Shown piece after piece: positions 1 through 7,374 of a DNA stretch of 46,363 bases (its first letter is position 1; each line of letters begins with the position of its first letter). The DNA comes from Pirellulales bacterium. Lineage in GTDB: Bacteria; Planctomycetota; Planctomycetia; Pirellulales; Thermoguttaceae. The notes below the pieces were generated by a model. That model had not been told where the DNA came from, did no database searches, and was given only the letters and a program-made list of their open reading frames with translations. Position numbers and translations under genes: made by a program. The stretch lies in the NCBI GenBank assembly GCA_016931995.1, contig JAFGDS010000089.1:1-46363 (forward strand), written 5' to 3'.

Positions 1-32
1 AGAGGCCCCAACTTTTCCAACCCCAATCCCTT

Positions 33-54
33 ACGCCCCCCCAACGCCCCCCCA
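33..54. repeat. Two tandem copies of an 11-bp C-tract unit
   Basis: The unit ACGCCCCCCCA occurs twice head to tail, just beyond the 3' end of the activator gene on the minus strand. It is too short to name as an element. A C-tract of this kind is prone to length variation. Confidence 0.55.
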
Positions 55-78
55 ACGCCGGACGGCGTAGGGTGGCAC

Positions 79-855
79 TCAACGGCGCGATCGGGCCGCC
101 AACAACGCCGCGCCCACGGCGCAGGTGAGTTGGGGCTCGGGGGCAATGGCAACCGGGTGGCTAAAGGCCGCCCCCAGCGCGGCGTCCATCCCGGGAATCA
201 GGGCCACGCCGCCGGTGAGGACGATCGGCGGGGTCACCTGGCCGCCGGCCATCGCGGCCAGCCGCGCGGCAATCGCGGCCTGAACGCCCGCCGCCAGGTC
301 CTCAAGCGTCGCCCCTTGCGCCAACAGGCCGATGATCTCCGTCTCGGCGAAGACGACGCACATGCTGCTGATCCGCGCGGGGTTGCGGCTCGCGCCGGCC
401 AGCGTCCCCAGCTCGGTCAACCGGACGCCCAACTGCGCGGCGACCACTTCCAGGAATCGGCCGGTGCCGGCGGCGCAGCGGTCGTTCATCGCGAAGTCGC
501 TCACGCGCCCCGTGCCGTCCAGCCGCAGGAGTTTGCTGTCCTGGCCGCCAATGTCGATCACGGTCCGCGCGCCGGGCGCGACCTGGGCGATGCCCGCCGC
601 CTGGCACGTGATCTCCGTGATCGTCTCGTCCGCGTCGCGGATGAGCTTGCGCCCGTAACCCGTGGCCACGACCGCCCGCACGTCCCGCCGGTCAAACCCC
701 GCTTCGGCCAACAGCTTGCCCAAGAGTTGCCGGGCCAGGGCGTTCTGCTCGACGCCCTGGTCGGCCACAACCGAAGCGATCACGCGTCGGGTGGTCGCGT
801 TGACCAGAGCCGCTTTCAGCGTCCGCGAGCCCGCGTCAATGCCTGCAAAAATCAT
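79..855 (-). CDS. ATP-dependent [4Fe-4S] activator of 2-hydroxyacyl-CoA dehydratase/double-cubane reductase (HgdC/BadF/YjiL family)
   Basis: This is a 258-residue ASKHA-fold ATPase. The family forms a homodimer bridged by one [4Fe-4S] cluster and uses ATP hydrolysis to push a single low-potential electron into a partner dehydratase or reductase. Visible motifs are the phosphate-1 loop GIDAGSRTLKAAL at residues 5-17, the IDIGGQDSK loop at 100-108, and the two cluster cysteines in NDRCAAGTG (C127) and SSMCVVFAE (C166). These are the positions known for HgdC of Acidaminococcus. The length is typical of the family. The ATG at 855 overlaps the stop of the upstream dehydratase gene as ATGA, so the two are probably translationally coupled. 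The reading frame stays open far upstream, but that part is antisense-like low-complexity Arg/Gly sequence and is not homologous. It is the last gene of the block and the only activator in it. Confidence 0.93.
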   Translation of the reverse strand: MIFAGIDAGSRTLKAALVNATTRRVIASVVADQGVEQNALARQLLGKLLAEAGFDRRDVRAVVATGYGRKLIRDADETITEITCQAAGIAQVAPGARTVIDIGGQDSKLLRLDGTGRVSDFAMNDRCAAGTGRFLEVVAAQLGVRLTELGTLAGASRNPARISSMCVVFAETEIIGLLAQGATLEDLAAGVQAAIAARLAAMAGGQVTPPIVLTGGVALIPGMDAALGAAFSHPVAIAPEPQLTCAVGAALLAARSRR

Positions 856-2234
856 GGTGTCCTGCCGTCTCTGACGGTTTCGACCAGGGCTTCCAGCCGC
901 GTTCGCAACGTCGGCTCCATCGCGTCGGTAAGCGGGGGCACTTCGACTTCGACCACCGGCACGCCGAGCCGTTGCCGGACGACCTCGCCAATAATCGCGC
1001 CCTCCAGCGAGCAGTGGCTCGCCCCGGGGATCCGCGAGATCACCAGGGCCTCGGCCCCAAACGCCCGCATGTCGCGGCACACCCGCTCCGCCCGATCGAT
1101 TGGCGAGCCGACCATGAGATCGGCCAAGGCCGACCGGGCCAACGCTTCCGTCGGAGGCACATCCTCGTCGATCGGATCCAGGGCATGCGAAAACAGATAC
1201 TCCGTTCCACACACTCGCCCCCCGGCGTCCTCCAGCACGTTCATCGCCCGAAGATCCGCCACCGGATTGAGCCAGAACACGCGGACCGCCTCGGGCGCGA
1301 CCGCCCCCACGCCGGCGCGCTCGCGCCGCCGCGCCTCCTCCACCAATTCGCCCAGCACGGCCATACATTCATTTTGATCGCTGCAAAAGTGAATGGCCAG
1401 CATCTCGGCGATGAGCATTTCCAGGGCCGGCAGGGGGGCGGCCGGCGCGGAGTAGGCCATTTGACGCAATTGGCCCAAGAGCCGCCGGACCCGATTCGCC
1501 CGGCCGATCCCCTCGGCCAGCCGCGCGTCGGTCAACTCCTGGCCAGCGAACCGCGCAAGACACTGCCGCACCCGCTCCAGTTCGTCGCGAACGAAGGCCA
1601 CTTGTGCCGCGGGGGCCACGCATCCGCCGGGCAAATGCACCGCGTCCTCCCCGGCCTCCGGCGGCCGGCGGTGCGGGATCTCCCACCAGAAGATCGGATG
1701 GCCCATCCCTTCGAGCCGCTGCGCGATCGCCGACAGGTCGTCGCACGTGGCCCCCACGCTGGCGATCAAGAGATCCGGGATCGGAAAATGCGCCTGGCTC
1801 TCGAACGCACCGAGCATCGCGCGGACCGGGCAAAACGACTCGTCCACGCCCAGCCGGTCGGCAATCGCCAACAGCCCGTCGCTTTGCTCCATCACGCACG
1901 GAATCCACCACGCTCCGTCCGGATAGAACGCGACGACCCGATCCAGCGAATAGGCCATCACGGGCACCGTGCCCAGGTCCTTGAGCACGCCCACCAGCCG
2001 CGCGCCCCGCCGCCGGGCGTCCGCCAGCCGGTCTTCTTCGGAAAGCAGGAAGTTCCACAGCCGCAGCGCCGCCGGCGAGTCGTCCATCTGGAGCTTGCAC
2101 AGCCGCAGGTTGCCGTCGTCCACGTGTCGCCCGAGCGGACCGCCGTACGACGGTTCGCGAAGGCCCCCGGCCACCAGCGCGTCGTAGCGCCGGTCCCACT
2201 GGTCGAGCGTGAGCTTGCAAGGGAGTTCGGTCAT
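852..2234 (-). CDS. 2-hydroxyacyl-CoA dehydratase-type subunit, long form (HGD-D family)
   Basis: This is a 460-residue cytosolic protein of the HgdA/HgdB/BcrB/BcrC superfamily, whose members hold a [4Fe-4S] cluster and receive electrons from the activator. Three cysteines fall in family-like contexts: WWIPCVMEQ (C113), ESFCPVRAM (C135) and VGATCDDLS (C164). This fits one cluster per subunit. The C-terminal part has the second Rossmann-like lobe, with SRIPGASHCS near its end. The start was set at ATG 2234 (MTELPCKL), because the open frame before it has repeat-derived sequence and no homology; no strong Shine-Dalgarno is visible there. The gene overlaps the activator by 4 bp and lies 86 bp after the 336-residue subunit. 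The two probably form the heterodimer. The substrate cannot be read from the sequence: acyl-CoA dehydration and aryl-CoA reduction are both family options. Confidence 0.85.
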   Translation of the reverse strand: MTELPCKLTLDQWDRRYDALVAGGLREPSYGGPLGRHVDDGNLRLCKLQMDDSPAALRLWNFLLSEEDRLADARRRGARLVGVLKDLGTVPVMAYSLDRVVAFYPDGAWWIPCVMEQSDGLLAIADRLGVDESFCPVRAMLGAFESQAHFPIPDLLIASVGATCDDLSAIAQRLEGMGHPIFWWEIPHRRPPEAGEDAVHLPGGCVAPAAQVAFVRDELERVRQCLARFAGQELTDARLAEGIGRANRVRRLLGQLRQMAYSAPAAPLPALEMLIAEMLAIHFCSDQNECMAVLGELVEEARRRERAGVGAVAPEAVRVFWLNPVADLRAMNVLEDAGGRVCGTEYLFSHALDPIDEDVPPTEALARSALADLMVGSPIDRAERVCRDMRAFGAEALVISRIPGASHCSLEGAIIGEVVRQRLGVPVVEVEVPPLTDAMEPTLRTRLEALVETVRDGRTP

Positions 2235-2259
2235 GAAGGAAACGTCATGCAAGTGCTTT

Positions 2260-2278
2260 GCGAAGCCGCAAGCGGCTT
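2260..2278. repeat. Dispersed hairpin repeat GCGAAGCCGCAAGCGGCTT, copy 1
   Basis: This 19-bp sequence contains the self-complementary core AGCCGCAAGCGGCT. It lies between the two dehydratase-subunit genes. Near-identical copies are found at 21357-21375 and 44888-44905, always beside a gene boundary. Confidence 0.7.
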
Positions 2279-2320
2279 GTCGGCCATGCGGCAACAACTC
2301 ACTGGAAGACCTACCAACCA

Positions 2321-3331
2321 CTAACCACGAGCCACTAGCCACCGCCCACCGCGCAACATCTCAAGAAACGCTTCGATCCGGCCAATCGCCTGCGCGGGCG
2401 CGCCGGCGTCGGCGTGCAACATGTCCAAGTCAATCAGGGGCAGCCCGGTCGCCTGGCGAATCCGCTCAATCTCCGCGTGCCACAGGTCGCAGAAGACGTG
2501 CCGACGCAGCAAAATACCTCGGGCGCCCCGCGCCGCCAGCCGGGGGCGAAGCCACTCAAACAGCCGGTCGTTGGGTCGGCGAAACACGTCCGGGATCGCG
2601 TCGAAATACGCCCGCCGCAGGGCTTCCACCGGATCGTCGCCCGGCCACTCGGCCGGCAGCGCCGCGGCAAGCGTCCGCTGGCCTCCTTCGCTGGCGTCCA
2701 AGACAATCCGCCCGCCCAACTGGGGCAACGCGTCGAGAATCGCCAGATCCTCTTCCACCAGCGGCCCGCCCAGCAGCGCCAGCGGCACGCCGTCCGTTGC
2801 GTTTTCGACGGTTGACGGGCGCGGATGCGCTCGCCCTTCGCCGCGCACGGCGGCGACCATCTCGGCGTATTGCCGCGAGGATTGGACCGGCCACGCGTCG
2901 CGGACCGATCCACGGGCCGCGTCGTAGCGGGCAAACGTCGCCCTGGTTTCATCCGGCGACGGCGACCGCCCTCCCAGATCGACCAGAAACCGCCCCAGCC
3001 GCCGCAGTTCGTCGCAATACAGCCGGCCCGCGGCGTTGCTCTGCCAGGTTGACGGCAGGTTGAAAAGGAACGTCGGCCAATCCGTCCGGGCTTGCAGAAC
3101 CGCCGCTCCGTAGCGCATGGGATCGCATGCGGTGGTGAGGACCACGGCATGAAGATCCTCCGATGCGATGACCTGCTCGACCAGCGCGCCGGCAAAGGGA
3201 CAAAGCCCTCGATGCGTCGTGGCCAAGTCCCGCGCGCCGGCCGCGCGGGGCCGCAGCCATCGGGGCGACCAGCCAAACGCGGCAATCCATTCCGGCGGGA
3301 CAAAAGGACTGCAATAGCCAACGTTGTTCAT
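2321..3331 (-). CDS. 2-hydroxyacyl-CoA dehydratase-type subunit, short form (HgdB/BcrC-like)
   Basis: This is a 336-residue protein of the 2-hydroxyacyl-CoA dehydratase/benzoyl-CoA reductase family. The N-terminus reads MNNVGYCSPFVPPEWIAAFG, the classical family opening. Candidate cluster cysteines are C7, C44 (HRGLCPFAG) and C69 (TTACDPMRY). The FNLPSTWQ segment that follows is also typical. Second-lobe motifs (LGGPLVEED, IVLDASEGG) are present with Ser/Asp rather than Cys, so a single [4Fe-4S] site is expected. The ATG at 3331 overlaps the stop of the double-cubane gene in an ATGA junction, showing tight coupling. The likely partner is the 460-residue subunit downstream. The frame remains open upstream through the double-cubane gene, but that is a shadow of the other frame. 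Confidence 0.85.
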   Translation of the reverse strand: MNNVGYCSPFVPPEWIAAFGWSPRWLRPRAAGARDLATTHRGLCPFAGALVEQVIASEDLHAVVLTTACDPMRYGAAVLQARTDWPTFLFNLPSTWQSNAAGRLYCDELRRLGRFLVDLGGRSPSPDETRATFARYDAARGSVRDAWPVQSSRQYAEMVAAVRGEGRAHPRPSTVENATDGVPLALLGGPLVEEDLAILDALPQLGGRIVLDASEGGQRTLAAALPAEWPGDDPVEALRRAYFDAIPDVFRRPNDRLFEWLRPRLAARGARGILLRRHVFCDLWHAEIERIRQATGLPLIDLDMLHADAGAPAQAIGRIEAFLEMLRGGRWLVARG

Positions 3332-4506
3332 GCCGCGCGCACGGTCTCGAATAAGGCCTCGACGCGCACGGCGATCCGCGCCGAATCGGAGGGCGAATAA
3401 TCGGTCTCGATCCGCAGGTACGGAATGCCTAGCTCGTCCTCGGCCAGTCGTCGCACCCGGCTGGTCTCCACGTCGTACGTCAGACACGCTTGCCAAATGA
3501 GCTCCACGACGCACTCCGGCCGAAACCGCGCGGCCAGCAATCGCAACAAGTCGAGCCGGCGGTCGTTGCGCGTCATCACGGAGCACGGCAGATGGAAGTA
3601 TTTCTCGGCCAGGGCCTCGATCGGATCCGCCGCGGCCACGTCCACGTCGTCCACAATGGGCTTCACGCCCGTGCAACTCTCCGTCGCCACGACCAGCCCC
3701 CCGTGGCCCTCGATGATCTCCAGCACGCGCTCGGCCCCGTGTGCCATGGGCACGCCCGTCATCAACACGCGCACGGGCTGGCCGTTGCCGCGGCACGTCT
3801 TGGGCTCCGCCAACAGAGCCAGGGCCTTCTCGTATTGGGTAAAGTCGGCCTCGATCCCCGAAATGCTGCTCTTGAAGTTCAAGAGCCGCCGGCCGGTCAA
3901 TCCCGGCCGGTCGGCCGCCATCGCGTCGGCCAGCCGGCGCCGCAGCGCCCGCTCGCGGTTCATCGCGCCCGCCGCCTCGCGAATCTTCTCGTCGGGAATC
4001 GTCACGGAGAAACGCTCCGCCAGAAACGCGCGGAACTTCCGCAGCTCGGCGACCCAATGGGCCCGCGCGTCGGCGTCGTCCACCTTCTGCGGCAATTCGA
4101 GCACGTACACCGGCCGCGTCTCGGCCAATAGCTCGTACATCTTCTTCTTGCCGTCGCAGGTGGTCTCGCCCACCACGAGATCGGCCATTTCCAGAAACGG
4201 GTTGGCCCGCTCGACATGGTAGCCAAACGTGGATTTGATGAGCGGGCAGAGATTGGCCGGCAGATGCTTTTCGGCCGCGGGAATCATGTCGGCCGATCCG
4301 CCGCACAAACACACGGGCACGGCTCCGGCCGCCATGATAAGCTCGCGCGGCGTGTATTCGCAGAGGATGCCCACGATGGGCCGGCCCTCGGCCTTGGCCG
4401 CCGTGGCATACGCCAGACAATTGGGAATCATCCTCGCGAACCACGCGCGCGGCGTGTCGCCCGCCGCGGCGTCGGACGATTCCCCCGAGCAACAGGAATC
4501 CGCCAT
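3328..4506 (-). CDS. Double-cubane-cluster anaerobic reductase (DCCP/YjiM family)
   Basis: This 392-residue protein closely matches the pattern of E. coli YjiM and of Carboxydothermus double-cubane cluster protein. Those are homodimers with an [8Fe-9S] centre that reduce small substrates when fed electrons by an ASKHA ATPase. All six expected cysteines are in place: GILCEYTP (C49), ANLCPLIKS (C87), GETTCDGKKK (C117), TESCTGVK (C278), HLPCSVM (C308) and WQACLTYD (C341). The start ATG at 4506 is preceded by an excellent Shine-Dalgarno, GGAAGGAG. The short CC-containing N-terminal tail (ADSCCSG) is extra. Its stop overlaps the next subunit gene (ATGA). The physiological substrate of this family is unknown. 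The identification is strong from the motif set, while the assignment to a pathway is not. Confidence 0.92.
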   Translation of the reverse strand: MADSCCSGESSDAAAGDTPRAWFARMIPNCLAYATAAKAEGRPIVGILCEYTPRELIMAAGAVPVCLCGGSADMIPAAEKHLPANLCPLIKSTFGYHVERANPFLEMADLVVGETTCDGKKKMYELLAETRPVYVLELPQKVDDADARAHWVAELRKFRAFLAERFSVTIPDEKIREAAGAMNRERALRRRLADAMAADRPGLTGRRLLNFKSSISGIEADFTQYEKALALLAEPKTCRGNGQPVRVLMTGVPMAHGAERVLEIIEGHGGLVVATESCTGVKPIVDDVDVAAADPIEALAEKYFHLPCSVMTRNDRRLDLLRLLAARFRPECVVELIWQACLTYDVETSRVRRLAEDELGIPYLRIETDYSPSDSARIAVRVEALFETVRAA

Positions 4507-4523
4507 GCTCTTCTCCTTCCGCT

Positions 4524-4594
4524 GTGGGAGGCGACTCCCGTCGCCGACTACGATTTGATTGCAGGACAATCGGCGACGCGAGTCGCCTCCTACA
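4524..4594. repeat. Intergenic inverted repeat (GGAGGCGACTC...GAGTCGCCTCC)
   Basis: Two arms of about 24 bp, 4524-4547 and 4570-4594, are imperfect reverse complements (GGAGGCGACTCCCGTCGCCGA against its mate) around a 22-bp loop. The element sits between the methyltransferase stop and the Shine-Dalgarno of the double-cubane gene. It could fold in the transcript and moderate read-through or message stability. Confidence 0.75.
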
Positions 4595-4619
4595 CGCTGT
4601 CATGCAAAGCCTGACCTGC

Positions 4620-5438
4620 CTACTGCCTGCCTACTGCCTTCTTCCGCGCAACGAACAGCCCTTGGGCGATCTTGCCCGCGTGGGCCAACTGCTGCATGAA
4701 CGTCATTTCGCCGGCGAGACCCTGGAACAACGCGCGGTCGAAGCCGACGATCCGCAGCGCGTCGTACGTGAACTGCATACCCAACATGTTCAGGTACAGG
4801 TCCACGTGCGGCGCGAACTGGCCGGTGTCCTCGTGGGCGAGCGCCTCGCAGCCGCCGTCCAACAACAGCGCGGCGTAGCCATCGAGATCCTGCACGTTGG
4901 GGAACTTCATGAACGCGAGGAGACGCAGCGACTCCTCCGGCGCGAGCCCCGCCGGGCCCTCGACCCAGTCGGTGAACGCCACCATGCCGCCGGGCTTGAC
5001 CAGGCGAATCGCCTCCGCGATCAGTGCCGGCTTATCGACCACGTAGCACCAGGCGTCCTCGCCCCAGACGAAATCGGCCGCCGCGTCGGGCAGGCCCGTC
5101 CGGCACGCGTCGCCCACCGTGAACTCGATCCGCGCGGCAAGCCCTTCCTGTCGGCACCGCTCCCGCCCGATCTCGACCACGGCCTCGGTCGCGTCGACGC
5201 CCTGCATCCGCTCGACGTTCCGATCGCGGACGAGGAACCGCATGCCCTCGCCGGTGCAGCAGCACAGATCGACGCCCTTCATGCCTGGACCAATGCCGGC
5301 CCGATCGGCCAATCGGATCGACGACTGCATCCCGCCGATGTGGATCTGCCGGCCCATCACGAGTTCCCAAAGATGGAACTCCGGCCCGCTGTAGACGCCC
5401 TGCACCTGCGCAAGCCCAACGCCGTTGCCGCCCTTCAT
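4620..5438 (-). CDS. Class I SAM-dependent methyltransferase
   Basis: This is a 272-residue cytosolic methyltransferase. The N-terminal segment GPEFHLWELVMGRQIHIGG resembles the substrate-side region of sarcosine/dimethylglycine-type N-methyltransferases. Motif I is unusual, VDLCCCTGEG at 56-65, with three consecutive cysteines before the Gly-rich loop. Later motifs (FTVGDACRTGLPD, DFVWGEDAWCYV, LVKPGGMVAFTDW) are standard. ATG 5438 was chosen because AGAGGC lies at Shine-Dalgarno distance; the frame is open further up but runs into the repeat region. It is upstream of and co-oriented with the reductase genes, 113 bp away across a hairpin repeat, so it may be the first gene of that operon. 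The substrate cannot be assigned. Alternatives are a biosynthetic methyltransferase unrelated to the reductases. Confidence 0.85.
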   Translation of the reverse strand: MKGGNGVGLAQVQGVYSGPEFHLWELVMGRQIHIGGMQSSIRLADRAGIGPGMKGVDLCCCTGEGMRFLVRDRNVERMQGVDATEAVVEIGRERCRQEGLAARIEFTVGDACRTGLPDAAADFVWGEDAWCYVVDKPALIAEAIRLVKPGGMVAFTDWVEGPAGLAPEESLRLLAFMKFPNVQDLDGYAALLLDGGCEALAHEDTGQFAPHVDLYLNMLGMQFTYDALRIVGFDRALFQGLAGEMTFMQQLAHAGKIAQGLFVARKKAVGRQ

Positions 5439-5545
5439 CAGATGCCTCTTTGTTCGCGGTTGCATGAAAGGACACCGGGATGCCACCATCGTAGCCATCC
5501 CGGATCCCTTGTCAAGAGTCCCGCGATCGGGCGGAAAGCGCTCGA

Positions 5546-5575
5546 TTGACCCCGCTGTCGAGAGCGGAGTAAAAT
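5546..5575 (+). promoter_or_regulatory. Sigma70-type promoter for selA
   Basis: The sequence reads TTGACC, 18 bp, TAAAAT, with five of six matches in each hexamer. Transcription would start near 5582 and give a leader of about 220 nt carrying the four hairpins at 5646-5774 before selA. The hexamers lie upstream of the divergent methyltransferase start. Confidence 0.55.
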
Positions 5576-5645
5576 GAACTCTGGATTGTCTAAGGTATGT
5601 TTGGATGGCACGCTCCGAGCGTAGCGAAGGGCGTGGCCGGCGAGT

Positions 5646-5774
5646 GTGCCACTGGCTCCGCCAGTGCATGAATTCCAGTGTGCCGTTGCGCTGGCAAAGC
5701 CAGTGGGTCCCGCGTCCCACTGACTCCACCAGTGCATGACGGCATGCTCTTGCACTGGCAAAGCCAGTGGCACT
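5646..5774. repeat. Cluster of four CACTGGC/GCCAGTG hairpins (REP/BIME-like), copies a-d
   Basis: Four short palindromes of the type CACTGGCAAAGCCAGTG occur at 5646-5667, 5689-5706, 5716-5735 and 5751-5774. Neighbours lie in opposite orientation, giving a mosaic like a bacterial interspersed element. They lie in the leader of selA. Paired copies of the same family occur at 7252-7317 and 9173-9234. The flanking words GAGCG...GCGAGTGTGCC are shared with the second site, so the mobile or duplicated unit is longer than the hairpins. Confidence 0.85.
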
Positions 5775-5804
5775 CATTCATCGCGACGTCGAAAAGGTTT
5801 CACC

Positions 5805-7229
5805 ATGTCCACATCCTCCCGGCAGGACCGATTACGCCAAATCCCCGCCGTCGAGGTCGTGTTGCGGGATCCCGCCATCGAAGCGTTGGCCCCGCGCGTG
5901 CCCCGCGTCGTCTTGATCGCCGCCGTGCGCGCCGCGATCGCGCGCGCCCGCGAGCGATTGCTGAACGATCGCGACGACGCGCCCGATAAGAACGCGCTTC
6001 GAGACCACGTCGTCGCCGACGCCGCGCGGCAAGCCGCCGCCAACATGCGGCCGCAATGCGGCCGCGCGATCAACGCGACGGGCATCATCCTGCACACGGG
6101 CCTGGGCCGCGCCGTGCTGCCGCGGGCGGCGGTCGAGCGAATTGCCCACGATTTGGCCGGCTATTCCATCCTGCAGCTCGATCTGGAAACCGGCCGGCGC
6201 GGCCGGCGCGACGCCCGGATCGCCTGGCTTGCCGCGATGCTCACCGGGGCCGAGGCCGCCACCGTGGTGAACAACAACGCCGCGGCCACCACGTTGGTGC
6301 TCAACACGATCGCCGCCGGCAAGGAGGTGATCGTCTCCCGCGGCCAACTGGTCGAAATCGGCGGCTCGTTCCGCCTGCCCGAGGTGATGGCCGCAAGCGG
6401 CGCGAAGCTCGTCGAGGTGGGCACGACGAACAAGACGCATCCGCGCGACTACGAAGCCGCGATCACGGAAAACACGGCCGCGATCATGCGGGTTCACCCG
6501 AGCAACTTCCGCATCGTCGGTTTCACGGCCGAAGTGCCCCTGCCGACGCTGGCTCAAATCGCCCGCGCCCGAGGGCTGGTGCTCTACGACGACCTGGGCG
6601 CCGGCCCGCTGGTGGACGTCGCGCCGTTCGGCTTTCAGCCCGAACCGCTCCTGGCCGAGTCGATCGCCGCGGGCGCCGACCTGGTCAGTTGCAGCACGGA
6701 CAAGCTCATCGGCGGCTCGCAGGGTGGCTTGATTCTGGGGCGGACGAAACACATCGATGCCGTGCGAAAAAACCCCTTTGCGCGGATCGTCCGCGCCGGC
6801 AAGCTCACGCTCGCCGCGCTCGAGGCGACGCTCGATCTGTTTCTCGATCCCGCGCAAGCTCGGCGCGACGTGCCGACGCTGCGGATGCTCGCCCGCGGGC
6901 TGGACGACCTCGACCGGCAAGCCCGGCGGATTGCCCAGACGCTGGCGGATCGCGGACTTCCAGCGGATGCCGACGTGATCGACGGGTCGTCGCAGATGGG
7001 CAGCGGCTCGCTGCCCACGCAGGACCTGCCGACCCGGCTGGTCGCGATTGCTCCCCGCACCGGCTCGCCCGACGAGCTGGCCCGGCGCCTGCGTCTACAC
7101 CGCCCGCCGGTTATCGCCCGCGTTCAAGACGACCGCGTGTTGATCGATCCGCGAACGCTGCTCGACGGCGACGACGAGATCCTCATCGAGGCGCTGGCGA
7201 GCGTTTTGGAGTCGCGTGGCCCGCTCTGA
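5805..7229 (+). CDS. selA: L-seryl-tRNA(Sec) selenium transferase (selenocysteine synthase)
   Basis: This is a 474-residue PLP enzyme that converts seryl-tRNA(Sec) to selenocysteyl-tRNA(Sec) with selenophosphate. The N-terminal tRNA-binding region starts RQDRLRQIPAVEVVL and is followed by the family signature NATGIILHTGLGRAVL. The PLP lysine is K300 in CSTDKLIGGSQGG; most relatives have GGPQ, here GGSQ. VEVGTTNKTHPRDYE and RVHPSNFRIVGF are also characteristic. The length is normal (about 460-475). ATG 5805 was preferred because it begins the homologous sequence; the open frame before it is inside the hairpin repeats. Its presence predicts selB, selD and tRNA-Sec elsewhere in the genome, none of which was seen here. 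It is transcribed divergently from the methyltransferase/reductase block. Confidence 0.96.
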   Translation: MSTSSRQDRLRQIPAVEVVLRDPAIEALAPRVPRVVLIAAVRAAIARARERLLNDRDDAPDKNALRDHVVADAARQAAANMRPQCGRAINATGIILHTGLGRAVLPRAAVERIAHDLAGYSILQLDLETGRRGRRDARIAWLAAMLTGAEAATVVNNNAAATTLVLNTIAAGKEVIVSRGQLVEIGGSFRLPEVMAASGAKLVEVGTTNKTHPRDYEAAITENTAAIMRVHPSNFRIVGFTAEVPLPTLAQIARARGLVLYDDLGAGPLVDVAPFGFQPEPLLAESIAAGADLVSCSTDKLIGGSQGGLILGRTKHIDAVRKNPFARIVRAGKLTLAALEATLDLFLDPAQARRDVPTLRMLARGLDDLDRQARRIAQTLADRGLPADADVIDGSSQMGSGSLPTQDLPTRLVAIAPRTGSPDELARRLRLHRPPVIARVQDDRVLIDPRTLLDGDDEILIEALASVLESRGPL

Positions 7230-7251
7230 GCGAAGAAACGGGTGGCGCGAG

Positions 7252-7317
7252 TGTGCCACTGGCTCTGCCAGTGCTGCATCCTCGGTGCGCGAGGGCACTG
7301 GCAAAGCCAGTGGCACC
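7252..7317. repeat. Paired CACTGGC/GCCAGTG hairpins, copies e-f
   Basis: Two facing hairpins, 7252-7275 (CACTGGCTCTGCCAGTG) and 7293-7317 (CACTGGCAAAGCCAGTG), make an inverted pair. The pair sits directly after the selA stop and before the convergent YTV gene. It may act as a two-way 3'-end structure. Confidence 0.85.
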
Positions 7318-7374
7318 CCGCACGTCGAACGCGGGTGGCATGCGGCGATCGTCAGGCAAGCCTGACCGACGGGA

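Noticed and set aside
5590-5781. Short frames running through the hairpin repeats upstream of selA
   Set aside because: The peptides (such as SGTHSLAL-type runs) simply translate the repeats.
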